Positions 40,837-50,246 are shown, counted from the first letter of the stretch. The stretch is 64,000 bases of DNA from Streptomyces sp. 1222.5 (GCF_900105245.1 NZ_FNSZ01000001.1:3100001-3164000), one strand, 5' to 3'. Numbers and translations: made by a program. The notes: generated by a model not told the origin, from the letters alone.

Positions 40837-40857
40837 TTAGGTCAGAACCTGACCTAA
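40837..40857. promoter_or_regulatory. Operator-like perfect palindrome upstream of the DinB gene
   Basis: Arms TTAGGTCAG and CTGACCTAA form a perfect 9-bp inverted repeat with an AAC spacer, 57 bp before the DinB start and well positioned to cover its promoter. The size and symmetry suit a dimeric TetR-, MarR- or ArsR-type repressor. No regulator gene is adjacent. Confidence 0.6.
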
Positions 40858-40913
40858 CCGGCCCCTAGCGTCTTCCTTGACCGGCGGAACACGGACCACG
40901 GAAGGCAGCGACC

Positions 40914-41480
40914 ATGAGCGAGACCGCGACTGTCGACGAACCGGCCACCCACGACCCGGCCCGTGAGCCGGCCACCGGCGAGCGCGCCGACTTGCTGGAG
41001 GTGCTGGCCAAGCATCGGCACTTCCTGCGATTCACCACTCGTGACATCACCGACGAGCAGGCCGGACGCCGGACCACCGCCAGCCAGCTGTGCCTGGGCG
41101 GCCTGATCAAACATGTCACTGCGGTCGAGCGAACCTGGGTGCAGTTCATCTCGGACGGCCCGTCGGCGATGCCCGACTTCACCACCATGACCGAGGCCGA
41201 CTGGGCCCGGCGGTCCGACGAGTTCCGGATGCTGCCCGGCGAGACGCTGACCGGCGTGCTCGCCGACTACGCCGAGGTAGCCCGGCGGACCGACGAACTG
41301 GTTGTCACCCTGCCCGACCTGGACGCCACACAGCCACTGCCGAAGGCCCCGTGGTCCGAGTCGGGCGCGCGATGGTCGGCCCGCCGGGTGCTGATGCACA
41401 TCGTCACCGAGACCGCTCAGCACGCCGGCCACGCCGACATCATCCGCGAGTCCCTGGACGGCGCCAAGACCATGGGTTAG
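40914..41480 (+). CDS. DinB/DUF664 family metal-dependent protein
   Basis: A 188-residue four-helix protein. Metal ligands are suggested by LGGLIKHVTAVE (His) and HIVTETAQHAGHAD (two more His), as in DinB/mycothiol-dependent S-transferases. The N-terminal 22 residues are disordered. ATG 40914 follows GAAGGCAG. Roles in thiol chemistry or detoxification are known for the family, but the substrate is unknown. The palindrome upstream suggests inducible expression. Confidence 0.85.
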   Translation: MSETATVDEPATHDPAREPATGERADLLEVLAKHRHFLRFTTRDITDEQAGRRTTASQLCLGGLIKHVTAVERTWVQFISDGPSAMPDFTTMTEADWARRSDEFRMLPGETLTGVLADYAEVARRTDELVVTLPDLDATQPLPKAPWSESGARWSARRVLMHIVTETAQHAGHADIIRESLDGAKTMG

Positions 41481-41652
41481 CCAGCGGCGGGGCGGGGCCC
41501 ATCGCTTCCACCCGTCGGGGGGCGACAAGCCCTCTGACCCGCCAACGCCTTGCCCGGTGATCCGCGGGTCGAGCGTGAACGTCGGCGTACAAGTGCAGTT
41601 GAGGGCGTACCCACAACCGTCGGCACGGCGTTTTCCCACGGTGAGATGCGAG

Positions 41653-41678
41653 ACCCCCAGCCGATCAAGGCTGGGGGT
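41653..41678. terminator. Bidirectional terminator between convergent genes
   Basis: A perfect 10-bp stem, ACCCCCAGCC/GGCTGGGGGT, with a 6-nt loop. It lies between the DinB gene (plus) and the flavoprotein gene (minus). Confidence 0.7.
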
Positions 41679-41718
41679 GCTCGGCGTGACGACTGCAGGA
41701 CCGCTGGTCAGAAGGCCG

Positions 41719-42972
41719 TCATGCCCCGGCCACCGAGCCCAGGTAGGCGCCAGTCTTCTCCGGGTCGTAGAAGAAGTTCTCGAAGTCGGCCGGGTCGTTG
41801 AAGCCGTTGGCGAAGCGGTCGGCCACCGGCTGGAGCTGGCCGGCGGCGCCGATGAGGTTCAGGATGTGCTCCGGCGGCGGCGCCAGCATCGCGTTCGTCC
41901 ACTTGGTGACGTGCTGGGCGGTGGCCCAGTAGCGGTCGAACGTCGCCCGCATCCAGTCCTCGTCGAACGGCTTGTCCCCGTGTTCGACGATCGAGGCGAG
42001 GTAGGCCGCGGCGCACTTGGACGCCGAGTTGGAGCCCTGGCCGGTGATCGGGTCGTTGGCGACGACCACGTCGGCCACGCCGAGGACCAGACCGCCCGAG
42101 GGGAGACGGCCGACGGGGTTGCGGACGGTCGGCGCGTAGCGGCCGGCCAGCGTGCCGCCGGCGTCCGTGAGCTCGACCTTCGTGGCCCGCGCGTACTCCC
42201 AGGGCGTGAACTTCTCCATGAGTTCCAGAGTCAGGGAGAGATGCTCGGCCGGGTCCTTGACACCGTTGAAGACGTCGAGCGGGCCACCGGGTATGCCCTC
42301 CCAGAACAGGATGTCCGCGCGGCCGGAGGTGGTCAGCGTCGGCATGACGAACAGTTCGCCCACGCCGGGGACCAGGTTGCAGCGGACCGCGTCGAACTCC
42401 GGGTGCTCCGGACGCGGGCCGAGCCCGTGGACGTACGCCACCGCGAGGGCGCGCTGCGGCTCGCTGTACGGGGAGCGCTCCGGGTCCCGGCCGAACATCG
42501 ACACGAGTTCGCCCTTGCCGGCCGAGACCAGGACGAGGTCGTAGGTGCGGGAGAAGTAGTCGAGGTCGCCGACCGCCGCGCCGTGGATGACGAGCTGGCC
42601 GCCGCGCTGGGCGAAGGTCTCCATCCAGCCGGCCATCTTCACCCGCTGGTCGACGGACTGCGCGAACCCGTCGAGCTTGCCCACCCAGTCGATCGCCCGC
42701 TGGGTGGGGCCCGGGTCGTGCGAGCCGGGGGCCGCGACCGAGACGCCGAGTCCTTCGATCTTCGGGGCCTGGGACTCCCAGAAGTTCAGCTGGAGATCGC
42801 GCTCGTGCTGAAGTGCCGTGTGGAACATGCACTGCGTCGACATGACCCGGCCGGAGCGGATCTCATCGGCGGTCCGGTTCGACATCAGGGTGACCTCGTA
42901 GCCGTGCGACTGCAGGCCGAGGGCGAGCTGGAGTCCGGACTGGCCGGCTCCGACGACGAGAATCTTCCGCAT
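41719..42972 (-). CDS. Styrene monooxygenase-like FAD-dependent oxygenase
   Basis: A 417-residue flavoprotein. The FAD fingerprint VVGAGQSGLQLALGL (GxGxxG) is at residues 6-20, and VMSTQCMFHTALQHERDLQL, GVADVVVANDPITGQGSN and FDRYWATAQHVTKWTN follow the StyA/indole-monooxygenase family. These enzymes epoxidise styrene or indole with FADH2 supplied by a separate reductase, which is not nearby. It lies 43 bp after cvnD on the same strand, so it is likely the last gene of the conservon operon, in the place where other conservons carry a P450. Confidence 0.85.
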   Translation of the reverse strand: MRKILVVGAGQSGLQLALGLQSHGYEVTLMSNRTADEIRSGRVMSTQCMFHTALQHERDLQLNFWESQAPKIEGLGVSVAAPGSHDPGPTQRAIDWVGKLDGFAQSVDQRVKMAGWMETFAQRGGQLVIHGAAVGDLDYFSRTYDLVLVSAGKGELVSMFGRDPERSPYSEPQRALAVAYVHGLGPRPEHPEFDAVRCNLVPGVGELFVMPTLTTSGRADILFWEGIPGGPLDVFNGVKDPAEHLSLTLELMEKFTPWEYARATKVELTDAGGTLAGRYAPTVRNPVGRLPSGGLVLGVADVVVANDPITGQGSNSASKCAAAYLASIVEHGDKPFDEDWMRATFDRYWATAQHVTKWTNAMLAPPPEHILNLIGAAGQLQPVADRFANGFNDPADFENFFYDPEKTGAYLGSVAGA

Positions 42973-43015
42973 GCGGGTGGTGTCTCCTACGAGGTGAGGA
43001 CTGCTGGGGGCAGGA

Positions 43016-43672
43016 CTACTCGGGGGTTTCGTCCAGCGCGTGCGCCACCAGGGCGAGGAGGGTCTCGATGGCCGAGATCCGCCGCCGCGCGTCCATGATC
43101 ATGACAGGGATGTGCGCGGGTATCGTCAGCGCCTCCCGTACGTCCTCCGGCTCGAACCGCTCGCTGCCGTCGAAGTGGTTGACCGCGACGACGTACGGCA
43201 GTCCGCAGCTCTCGAAGTAGTCCAGGGCCGGGAAACAGTCCTTCAGACGGCGGGTGTCGGCCAGGACGACGGCGCCGATCGCGCCGCGCACGAGGTCGTC
43301 CCACATGAACCAGAACCGCTGCTGGCCCGGCGTGCCGAACAGGTAGAGCACCAGGTCGTCGTCGAGCGTGATGCGGCCGAAGTCCATGGCCACGGTCGTG
43401 GTGAGCTTGCCCGGCGTGGCCGTCAGGTCGTCGGTCTCCTCGCTCGCCTCGGTCATCAGCGCCTCGGTCTGCAGGGGCGTGATCTCCGAGACGGAGGTGA
43501 CCATCGTGGTCTTCCCGACGCCGAAGCCCCCGGCCACCACGATCTTCGTGGCGATGGGGGCCCGGGTGCGGTCCGTCTGCCAGGACTTCAGGTCGCCGTC
43601 CGGATCGGCGAGGCCGGCGGCGAGGGGGTTGCCTCCGACGGAGGCGGCTGCGTCAGAGACGACGGAGTCCAC
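43016..43672 (-). CDS. cvnD: Conservon GTPase-like protein CvnD
   Basis: A 218-residue small GTPase-like protein with P-loop GGFGVGKTT near residue 46, a switch region DFGRITLDDDLVLYLFGTPGQQRF (the GTPGQ box) and AVNHFDGS. Conservons couple a membrane sensor to this MglA-like ATP/GTP-binding protein. GTG 43672 overlaps the end of cvnC by 20 bp. Confidence 0.93.
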   Translation of the reverse strand: MDSVVSDAAASVGGNPLAAGLADPDGDLKSWQTDRTRAPIATKIVVAGGFGVGKTTMVTSVSEITPLQTEALMTEASEETDDLTATPGKLTTTVAMDFGRITLDDDLVLYLFGTPGQQRFWFMWDDLVRGAIGAVVLADTRRLKDCFPALDYFESCGLPYVVAVNHFDGSERFEPEDVREALTIPAHIPVMIMDARRRISAIETLLALVAHALDETPE

Positions 43673-44060
43673 TCAGCACCCTTTCGAGCAGAGCGCGGTC
43701 CGGGCGGCCGGTGCCGTGACCGGTTCCGGTGCCGTACACACGGATCTTTCCCTGGTCCGCGAGGTCGCTGAGGAGGACCCGGACCACGCCGAGCGGCATC
43801 TTCAGCAGCGCGGCGATCTCGGCCACCGTGCGCATACGGCGGCACAGTTCGACGATGGCCCGCATCTCGGGCATGACCCGGGTGGCGAGCGAGCCGTTCG
43901 TCAGTTCCCTGCGCTCCTCGGGGGCCTCCAGCGCGGCCACGAAGGTCTCCACGAGGAGCACGTGACCGAAGCGGGTACGGCCGCCGGTGAGCGAGTAGGG
44001 GCGGACGCGGGCGGGTTTGCGGTCGCCGCCGCGGACGGGGAGCTTCGAGGTGCCGCTCAT
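43653..44060 (-). CDS. cvnC: Conservon DUF742 protein CvnC
   Basis: A 135-residue DUF742 protein: RVRPYSLTGGRTRF, then a winged-helix-like core with EMRAIVELCRRMRTVAEIA, ALLKMPLGVVRVLLSDLADQ and KIRVYG. The start ATG 44060 overlaps the cvnB stop by 4 bp. The frame is open further upstream without homology. Confidence 0.92.
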   Translation of the reverse strand: MSGTSKLPVRGGDRKPARVRPYSLTGGRTRFGHVLLVETFVAALEAPEERRELTNGSLATRVMPEMRAIVELCRRMRTVAEIAALLKMPLGVVRVLLSDLADQGKIRVYGTGTGHGTGRPDRALLERVLSGLRRL

Positions 44061-44560
44061 CGGGCGCTCCCGGTCGACGAGGCTTCCAGCGACTGCCGCA
44101 GTTCCGAGCGGAGTTCGGGGGTGAGGACGTGCCCGGCACGGCCCACGAAGAGGGCCATGTGGTACGCCACCACGCTCATGTCGCACTCGGCGGAACCGTG
44201 CACGCCGAGCAGCGAGCCGTCACTGATCGACATCACGAACAGGCTGCCCTCCTCCATCGCGACCATCGTGTGCTTGACCCCGCCGAACTCCATCAGCTTC
44301 GCGGCGCCGACGGTGAGGCTGCCGATGCCGGAGACGATGGTGGCGAGGTCGGCGGAGGATCCGCGCGGTCCGCCGCGCCTGGCTCCGCGGGTCTGCCGGG
44401 CCTCCTCCGCGTGCCCGGGGTCGGACGAGAGCAGGAGCAGGCCGTCGGAGGAGACCACGGCGACGGACTGGATGCCGGGTACTTCCTCGACCAGATTGGT
44501 CAGCAGCCAGTGCAGGTTGCGGGCTTCACTGCTCAGTCCGTAGGTACTGGGCGCGGTCAA
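44057..44560 (-). CDS. cvnB: Conservon Roadblock/LC7 protein CvnB
   Basis: A 167-residue Roadblock/LC7 domain: LHWLLTNLVEEVPGIQSVAV, VSSDGLLLLSS, LATIVSGIGSLTVGAAKLM and SISDGSLLGVHGSA. Its partner in related systems is the CvnD GTPase, where it acts as a GTPase-activating or scaffold subunit. It overlaps cvnA by 4 bp. Confidence 0.93.
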   Translation of the reverse strand: MTAPSTYGLSSEARNLHWLLTNLVEEVPGIQSVAVVSSDGLLLLSSDPGHAEEARQTRGARRGGPRGSSADLATIVSGIGSLTVGAAKLMEFGGVKHTMVAMEEGSLFVMSISDGSLLGVHGSAECDMSVVAYHMALFVGRAGHVLTPELRSELRQSLEASSTGSAR

Positions 44561-47496
44561 CTGCTTGCCTCCTCGGCTGTGCCCCCCGTGGCTTCTTCGG
44601 CGTGTGCGTAGCGGGCCGGGCGCTGGTGGCCGGCCGTCTGTTCGGCGATCTCCGCCTCCACCTCGCGGTAGCCGGCCTGGGCGCCCTGGCGGAAGCCGCC
44701 GAGCCTGCGGCGCAGGGCGTCGGCGTCGACGCTTCCGCTGCGCTGGCGGGGCGCCGCGGCCGGTGCGGTGATCCTGGGCGTGCGCTTGGGCAGGCCCTTG
44801 CTGGTGACCCGGTCCTCCTCGGGCTCCTGGAGAGCGTCGTCGGTCTCCTCGGGGGCCTCGGCGGCCGCGGGTGCGGTGTGGTCGTGGCCGTCCCCGTCCC
44901 TCGCCGGGTCTTCGCCGTCGGCCGCGGGGGGCCGGGGGGCGTTCCCGCCGTCGTCGGCCGGCGCCAGGTCCGGGAGCAGCAGCTCCATGGTGGTCTCGGC
45001 GAACGTCTCCGCCGGCGCCTTCGGGCGGGCCTCCGCCTGCTCGCCGCCCGCTTCGGCCTGCTCGTGCACGGCCTGCTCGGCCTCGGCCCGGTCGGACGCG
45101 GCCTGCCCGGTTCCGGTCGGTTCCGTCCCGGTCCGCTCGGTCCCGGTCCGCTCGGACGCGGTCTCATCGGTCCCGGCCGTGCGGTCGGCGGCGGCCGGAG
45201 CCGTCCCGTCCGCCGTGCTGTCGGAGGCGGTCTCCGCCGCCGTTCCGGCCTCCACCGCCTTCTCGGCGAGGGCGACGAGCAGATCGCCGTCCTTGGGGCG
45301 GCCGTACAGGACGTTGGAGTTGACCTCGGCGTCGGCGCCCGGCAGGGAGAAGGCCGCCGTACCGCCGGCGGCCGTGGCCTGGGACGGGACGGCGACCGTC
45401 GGGGCCTCCGTGAGCAGCGTGGCGGGCAGGACCACGACCGCGGCGATGCCGCCCTGCTTCTGCTCGCGCAGCTGCACCCGGACACCGTGGCGGTGGGCGA
45501 GGCGGGCGACGACGTAGAGGCCGAGCCCGAGGCCCTCGTCGCCCTCCTGGTCGTAGGGCGACTCGGGGTCGAAGTCGCTGAGGCGGGCGTTGAAGCGGTC
45601 GAGGCGGTCGCCCGCGACGCCGATGCCCTCGTCCTGGACCGACAGCATGACCTCGCCGGACTCCAGGAGCCAGCCGGAGACCTCGACGGGCAGGTCCGGC
45701 GGGGAGAACGAGGTGGCGTTCTCCATGAGTTCGGCCAGCAGGTGGGAGAGGTCGTCGGCGGCGAAGCCGGCCACGTGCGCGTGCGGCGGGAGAGCGGCGA
45801 TGCGGACGCGTTCGTAGCGTTCGATCTCGCTGACCGCGGCGCGGACCACGTCGACCAGCGGCACCGGGCCGTGGTGCTGCTGGACGTGCTCGGTGCCGGC
45901 GAGGACCAGGAGGTTCTCGCTGTGCCGGCGCATGACCGTGGCGAAGTGGTCCAGCTTGAAGAGCGTGGCGAGGCGGTCGGGGTCCTGTTCGCGGTCCTCC
46001 AGACCCTCGATGACCGCGAGCTGCCGTTCGACCAGGCCGAGGGTGCGCAGGGCCAGGTTGACGAAGGTGGAGCCGATGCTGGTGCGCAGGCGGTCCAGCT
46101 GGGCGGCGGACTCGGCGAGTTCGGCGCGGAGCTCCTCGCGGGCGTCGGCCATCTTCTGACGCTGGCCCACCAGGTGCTTGCGGTCGGTCTCGAGCGTGGC
46201 CACGCGCTCGTGCAGGGCGGCCGCGTGCGTGTGCAGGGCGTTGACCGAGCGGACCACCTGGGCGAACTCGTCGTTGCGGCCGGTGAAGGTGATCGGTTCC
46301 TGCGTGACCGGGTCCTCGGCCTCCGCCAGCCGGGCCGAGCCGCGGCGCAGCACGGACAGCGGGCGGGTGAGGGTGCGGGCCATGGCGGTGGCGATGCCGA
46401 TCGTGGCCAGCATCAGGGCGCCGAGCACGGCGATGCGGATCTCCAGGGCGGTGACGTCGTCGTCCCGGAGCACCGCGAGGTCCTTGGTGCGGTGGTCGTA
46501 GAGCGCGGCCTCGGCCCCGCGCATCAGGTCGACCCGGGCGGACAGGGCCGCGTCCAGCTTCCTGGTGCCGGTGCTCAGCTCGCTGTCGGAGAGCGTCGGC
46601 TGGTCGGTGAGCGCGGCGAGGTACTTGTCGGCGGAGTTGACCTCGGGGCCGGTGACCGTGGAGTCGTAGGAGTCGACGGCCGCCCTGGGGGCGGTCGCGC
46701 GGAAGTCGGCGAGGGTCGCGTCGGCGCGCAGCCGGGCCTGCTGGGCGGCGGCCGTGAGGGCGTCGCGCTGCTTCTTGTCCTCGTCGGTCGTGGTGACGGA
46801 CGAGGTGGGCAGGCCGGTGGTGGGGCTGATCACCGTCTGAGTGCGCGAGGGGACGTTCAGCGCGGCCAGCAGCAGGCCGCGGGCGGCGGCGGACTGCTGG
46901 ACGGCCGAGTCCAGTTCGGCGAGCGCGTAGGCGCCGGAGCCGGCCCGGGCGGGCATCTGCTCGGCGAGCTGCCCGGCGAGCCGGTGCAGTTCGCTGATCG
47001 TCGCCGAGTAGGCCTGGTGGGCCTGGAGGGCGGTGCTCTTGCCGGTGAGGGCGGCCCGGCGGACGGCGGCTACGGCGTCGAGGTCGCCGCGCAGGGCCGC
47101 CGGGGTGTCGGTGTCGGCCCGCAGGTCCTCCACCTGCCGGTCGACACGGGCGCTGCGGTCCTCCGAGGGTGCCTTCGTCCTGGGGCGGCCGGCCGCGATG
47201 TACGAGGTGACCTCGTCGCGTTCGTCGGCGAGCGAGTGGGCGAGGACCAGCGCGTCCTGGGTGCGGGCGGCCAGCGTCACCAGTTCCTGGGAGTCGCTGA
47301 CGTCCTGGGACGCGGTGAGCAGCGCGGGTGCGCCGGCCCCGGCGACTGCGGCCGCCACCACGGCGACGGCGAGGATCAGCCGGGTGCGCACATGGGTGGG
47401 GCGGCCGGCGCCCACGGGGGTCTGCGGGTCGGTCCCCTTGGGGTCCGTCTGCCTGCCTGTGCGCCGAGGCCGCTTTTTCTGCACCGGTGCTCGCAT
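44557..47496 (-). CDS. cvnA: Conservon sensor histidine kinase-like protein CvnA
   Basis: A 979-residue membrane sensor. TM1 is at about residues 41-63, a large extracellular nitrate-sensing (NIT)-type helical domain follows to about 345, then TM2, a HAMP segment and a coiled coil. The HATPase domain has LLAELMENATSFSPP (N box), VQDEGIGV and EGLGLGLYVV. A 250-residue Glu/Ala/Pro-rich tail ends in QRSGSVDADALRRRLGGF. ATG 47496 has AGGA upstream. It heads the operon cvnA-B-C-D followed by the flavoprotein, with overlapping starts that imply one transcript. Confidence 0.92.
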   Translation of the reverse strand: MRAPVQKKRPRRTGRQTDPKGTDPQTPVGAGRPTHVRTRLILAVAVVAAAVAGAGAPALLTASQDVSDSQELVTLAARTQDALVLAHSLADERDEVTSYIAAGRPRTKAPSEDRSARVDRQVEDLRADTDTPAALRGDLDAVAAVRRAALTGKSTALQAHQAYSATISELHRLAGQLAEQMPARAGSGAYALAELDSAVQQSAAARGLLLAALNVPSRTQTVISPTTGLPTSSVTTTDEDKKQRDALTAAAQQARLRADATLADFRATAPRAAVDSYDSTVTGPEVNSADKYLAALTDQPTLSDSELSTGTRKLDAALSARVDLMRGAEAALYDHRTKDLAVLRDDDVTALEIRIAVLGALMLATIGIATAMARTLTRPLSVLRRGSARLAEAEDPVTQEPITFTGRNDEFAQVVRSVNALHTHAAALHERVATLETDRKHLVGQRQKMADAREELRAELAESAAQLDRLRTSIGSTFVNLALRTLGLVERQLAVIEGLEDREQDPDRLATLFKLDHFATVMRRHSENLLVLAGTEHVQQHHGPVPLVDVVRAAVSEIERYERVRIAALPPHAHVAGFAADDLSHLLAELMENATSFSPPDLPVEVSGWLLESGEVMLSVQDEGIGVAGDRLDRFNARLSDFDPESPYDQEGDEGLGLGLYVVARLAHRHGVRVQLREQKQGGIAAVVVLPATLLTEAPTVAVPSQATAAGGTAAFSLPGADAEVNSNVLYGRPKDGDLLVALAEKAVEAGTAAETASDSTADGTAPAAADRTAGTDETASERTGTERTGTEPTGTGQAASDRAEAEQAVHEQAEAGGEQAEARPKAPAETFAETTMELLLPDLAPADDGGNAPRPPAADGEDPARDGDGHDHTAPAAAEAPEETDDALQEPEEDRVTSKGLPKRTPRITAPAAAPRQRSGSVDADALRRRLGGFRQGAQAGYREVEAEIAEQTAGHQRPARYAHAEEATGGTAEEASS

Positions 47497-47868
47497 TCCT
47501 GAACTCGTCCATCCAGGGGCCCGGGTGGCGCCCCGTCATCTCGGTGCCAAGTGGTGCGTACACCCGGTTCGTACGGTTCCCGACCCTCCCAGCGCCGGTG
47601 GGCAGTGGTCGCGCATCACCTGACCCGCCACCCGAAGGAGTGAACATCGGAGGGGAGTTGGCGGGCAAGTTCCGCCGGCGTGTGCGGTGGCCGTGCGCGG
47701 CGGGCCGGTTGGACGTGCGCGGCAGGCTTTGGCAGACTTCGCCACCACGTCTTCCCGGAGTGGATCATTCCCTCCCAAAACAGGCGTCTGACCTGCGCGG
47801 TCGCGGCCTTTCGACGGTGGTTGCCAGCCTTTGGCGGAGCCTGTGAAGGCCTGGTGCAGACTGGCTGG
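47497..47868. other. Divergent control region between cvnA and the PP2C-like gene
   Basis: 372 bp without a supported gene. Short frames on both strands are Arg/Pro-rich shadows. It must hold promoters for both divergent units; I could not identify consensus -10/-35 elements with confidence. Confidence 0.4.
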
Positions 47869-48657
47869 ATGCGAACCGATCTCGTTTCGGAACCCGGTGA
47901 CGCCGCCCGCCCCAACGAGGACTTCGCGGGGGTCGGACTACCCGCCTGCGGACTGGGCGGTTGCGTGGTCGTCCTGGACGGGGTGACTCCGCCCAGGGAC
48001 GGCGCCGGCTGTCTGCATACCGTGCCCTGGTTCACCGCGCGGCTGGGCGGCGCGCTGACCGAACTGACCGTTTCCGGTGGAGATCTGACGCTCCCGGAGA
48101 TTCTCGAGCGGGCGATCGAACGGACCGCCGAGGCCCACGCGGGCACCTGTGACCTTTCTCACCCGCGCACCCCGCAGGCAACCGTGGCGCTGGCCCGCTG
48201 GTCCGCGGACACGGTCGAGTATCTGGTGCTGTCCGACTCCGCTTTGCTGCTGCGGGGCCCGGACGGCACGGTCGTCCCGGTGCTGGACGACCGGCTCGCC
48301 CGGCTCCCCCGGTCCGCGCTCGCCACCGACGCCCTGGTGGACGCGACCGTGCGCAACAAGGAGGGCGGCTTCTTCACGGCCGCCGCCGACCCCTCGGTGG
48401 CGGCCCGCGCGGTCACCGGCTCGGTGCCCCGGCACGAGGTCCGCGCGCTGACCGCGCTGACGGACGGCGCGACGCGCTGGACGGAGACGTTCCACGAGGG
48501 TGACTGGACGGCCCTCTTCGACATGGTCGCGAAGGAGGGCGCCCGGTGGCTGGTGGACCGGGTGCGGGAGCTGGAGGCGGCCGACCGGGCGGAGCGGGCG
48601 TTCCTGGGCCGCGGCAAGACCCACGACGACGCCACGGTGGTCCACGTGGAGCTGTGA
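47869..48657 (+). CDS. PP2C-like phosphatase domain protein
   Basis: A 262-residue protein with the PP2C layout: SEPGDAARPNEDFAGVG (metal-binding Asp of motif 1), VVVLDGVTPP (motif 2 DG), LSDSALLL, ALTDGATRW and a final KTHDDATVVHVEL (DD motif). The Asp set is only partly conserved, as in the integrase-like PP2C subgroup, so activity is uncertain. ATG 47869 was chosen because homology begins there. Divergent from cvnA. Confidence 0.75.
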   Translation: MRTDLVSEPGDAARPNEDFAGVGLPACGLGGCVVVLDGVTPPRDGAGCLHTVPWFTARLGGALTELTVSGGDLTLPEILERAIERTAEAHAGTCDLSHPRTPQATVALARWSADTVEYLVLSDSALLLRGPDGTVVPVLDDRLARLPRSALATDALVDATVRNKEGGFFTAAADPSVAARAVTGSVPRHEVRALTALTDGATRWTETFHEGDWTALFDMVAKEGARWLVDRVRELEAADRAERAFLGRGKTHDDATVVHVEL

Positions 48658-48685
48658 GGCCCGGGGGCGGGGGCCTGGCGGGGGC

Positions 48686-49177
48686 CTACCTCTCCATGAC
48701 GCCGTTCAACTCGTGCAGCAGCCGCGCCAGTTCCGCCACCTCGTGGCGGTCCCAGTGGGCGAGCTGGCTGACGTAGCGGGCGCGGCGCGCCTCGCGGACC
48801 GTGCCGACGCGGCCACGGCCCTCGTCGGTGAGGGTGACCAGCCAGGCCCGGCCGTCGGCGGGGTCGGGCTGGCGGGTGATCAGGCCGAGGTCCTCCAGGG
48901 CGCGCAGTTGGCGGGACATGGTGGCCTTGCCCACGCCGATGTAGGCGGCGAGTTCCGTGGCCCGCTGGCCGCCCAGCTCGTCCAGCCGGATGAGCAGGCC
49001 GTACGCGGAGGACTCCAGGTCGGGGTGGACCTCGCGGGCCATCTCTCCCTGGTTGGCCCGGGCTCGCCGGAGCAGCACGGTCAACTCGCGCTCCAGCGCC
49101 AGGAACTCCTGGTCTGCACCACTCGGTGTCCCTGGGCCGGTGACGCCGTGCGCGCCACCGATTCCGTCCTCGTGCAC
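48686..49177 (-). CDS. MarR-family transcriptional regulator
   Basis: A 163-residue protein with the MarR winged helix: GQRATELAAYIGVGKATMSR (helix-turn-helix, about 70-90), LEDLGLITRQPDPADGRAWL (wing) and a C-terminal dimerisation helix. GTG 49177 is the first in-frame start with partial ribosome-site support. It is divergent from the muramidase gene and may control it. The promoter region has no clear palindrome. Confidence 0.9.
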   Translation of the reverse strand: MHEDGIGGAHGVTGPGTPSGADQEFLALERELTVLLRRARANQGEMAREVHPDLESSAYGLLIRLDELGGQRATELAAYIGVGKATMSRQLRALEDLGLITRQPDPADGRAWLVTLTDEGRGRVGTVREARRARYVSQLAHWDRHEVAELARLLHELNGVMER

Positions 49178-49415
49178 GTCAGCACCCCTGCTCGATTTCG
49201 CGGTCCTGAAAGTTTCTGCCGAACGCCGTCATAGCCGCAGCTCCGTAAGTATTTCGCAGGCGTAGACCAACGGCGTCGTCCGGACCCCCTTCCCACTCCG
49301 TCATCTACGTGCGTAGCTTCTTTATCAGGCAATGAATGGCATGCCCACGCCACTCTTGGCCTTTCTCCCACGGTCACTGCCACGGTCCCCCCACACCACC
49401 CCCCGGAGGCACGCC

Positions 49416-50240
49416 ATGTCCGTGCACAGACCCGGCCCCGCCCGCCCGCGTCCCCGTGCCGTCCTGCTCACGGCCCTCCTCGCGGCGCTCGCCCTCACCC
49501 TCCCCCTCACCTCCGCCCAGGCCGCGACCGCACCGGGCCGCGGCTCCGCCCACATGGGCATGGGCGTCCTCGCGCACGACGGCCAGGACGGCACCCCCAG
49601 CACGGGTGACGTCACCCAGACGGAGGGTGTGGACGTCGCCGGCTACCAGGGCAACGTCGCCTGGTCGACCCTGTGGAGCAGCGGGGTGCGCTGGGCGTAC
49701 ACCAAGGCCAGCGAGGGGACGTACTACACGAACCCCTACTTCGCCCAGCAGTACAACGGCTCCTACAACGTCGGCATGATCCGCGGCGCGTACCACTTCG
49801 CGACCCCGGACACCACCAGTGGCGCCACCCAGGCCAACTACTTCGTCGACCACGGCGGCGGCTGGTCGCGGGACGGCAAGACCCTCCCCGGCACCCTCGA
49901 CATCGAGTGGAACCCCTACGGCGCCGCCTGCTACGGCAAGACCGCGAGCCAGATGGTCGGCTGGATCGCCGACTTCATCAACACCTACAAGGGACGCACC
50001 GGCCGGTACCCGGTGATCTACACCGCCACCAGCTGGTGGACCCAGTGCACCGGCAACTACGCCGGCTTCGCCGCCAACGATCCGCTGTGGATCGCCCGGT
50101 ACGCCTCGGACCCGGGCACGCTGCCGGCCGGCTGGTCGTACTACACGATGTGGCAGTACACCTCCTCCGGCCCGACCGTCGGCGACCACGACAAGTTCAA
50201 CGGGGCGCTGGACCGGGTGCAGGCCCTGGCCCTCGGCTGA
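49416..50240 (+). CDS. Secreted GH25 muramidase (lysozyme)
   Basis: A 274-residue protein with ATG 49416 after GGAGG. The signal peptide (about residues 1-35) ends LTSAQAATA. The GH25 fold follows: EGVDVAGYQGNVAWSTLW (Asp near 72), FAYTKASEG-like YTKASEGTYYTN, TLDIEWNP with the catalytic Asp-162/Glu-164, and LWIARYASDPG. It hydrolyses MurNAc-GlcNAc linkages. A strong terminator follows. Confidence 0.93.
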   Translation: MSVHRPGPARPRPRAVLLTALLAALALTLPLTSAQAATAPGRGSAHMGMGVLAHDGQDGTPSTGDVTQTEGVDVAGYQGNVAWSTLWSSGVRWAYTKASEGTYYTNPYFAQQYNGSYNVGMIRGAYHFATPDTTSGATQANYFVDHGGGWSRDGKTLPGTLDIEWNPYGAACYGKTASQMVGWIADFINTYKGRTGRYPVIYTATSWWTQCTGNYAGFAANDPLWIARYASDPGTLPAGWSYYTMWQYTSSGPTVGDHDKFNGALDRVQALALG

Positions 50241-50246
50241 CCGCCG

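Larger units (their letters stand above)
40237..40913. other. 677-bp intergenic region
   Basis: No supported gene lies here. It contains a hairpin terminator near 40600 and an operator-like palindrome at 40837. Short plus-strand frames (40456-40659, 40656-40868) are Arg/Gly-rich without domains and I do not call them. Confidence 0.5.

Noticed and set aside
44602-47502. 966-residue plus-strand frame opposite cvnA
   Set aside because: An antisense shadow without domains; cvnA has transmembrane, HAMP and HATPase features and overlaps its operon partners.
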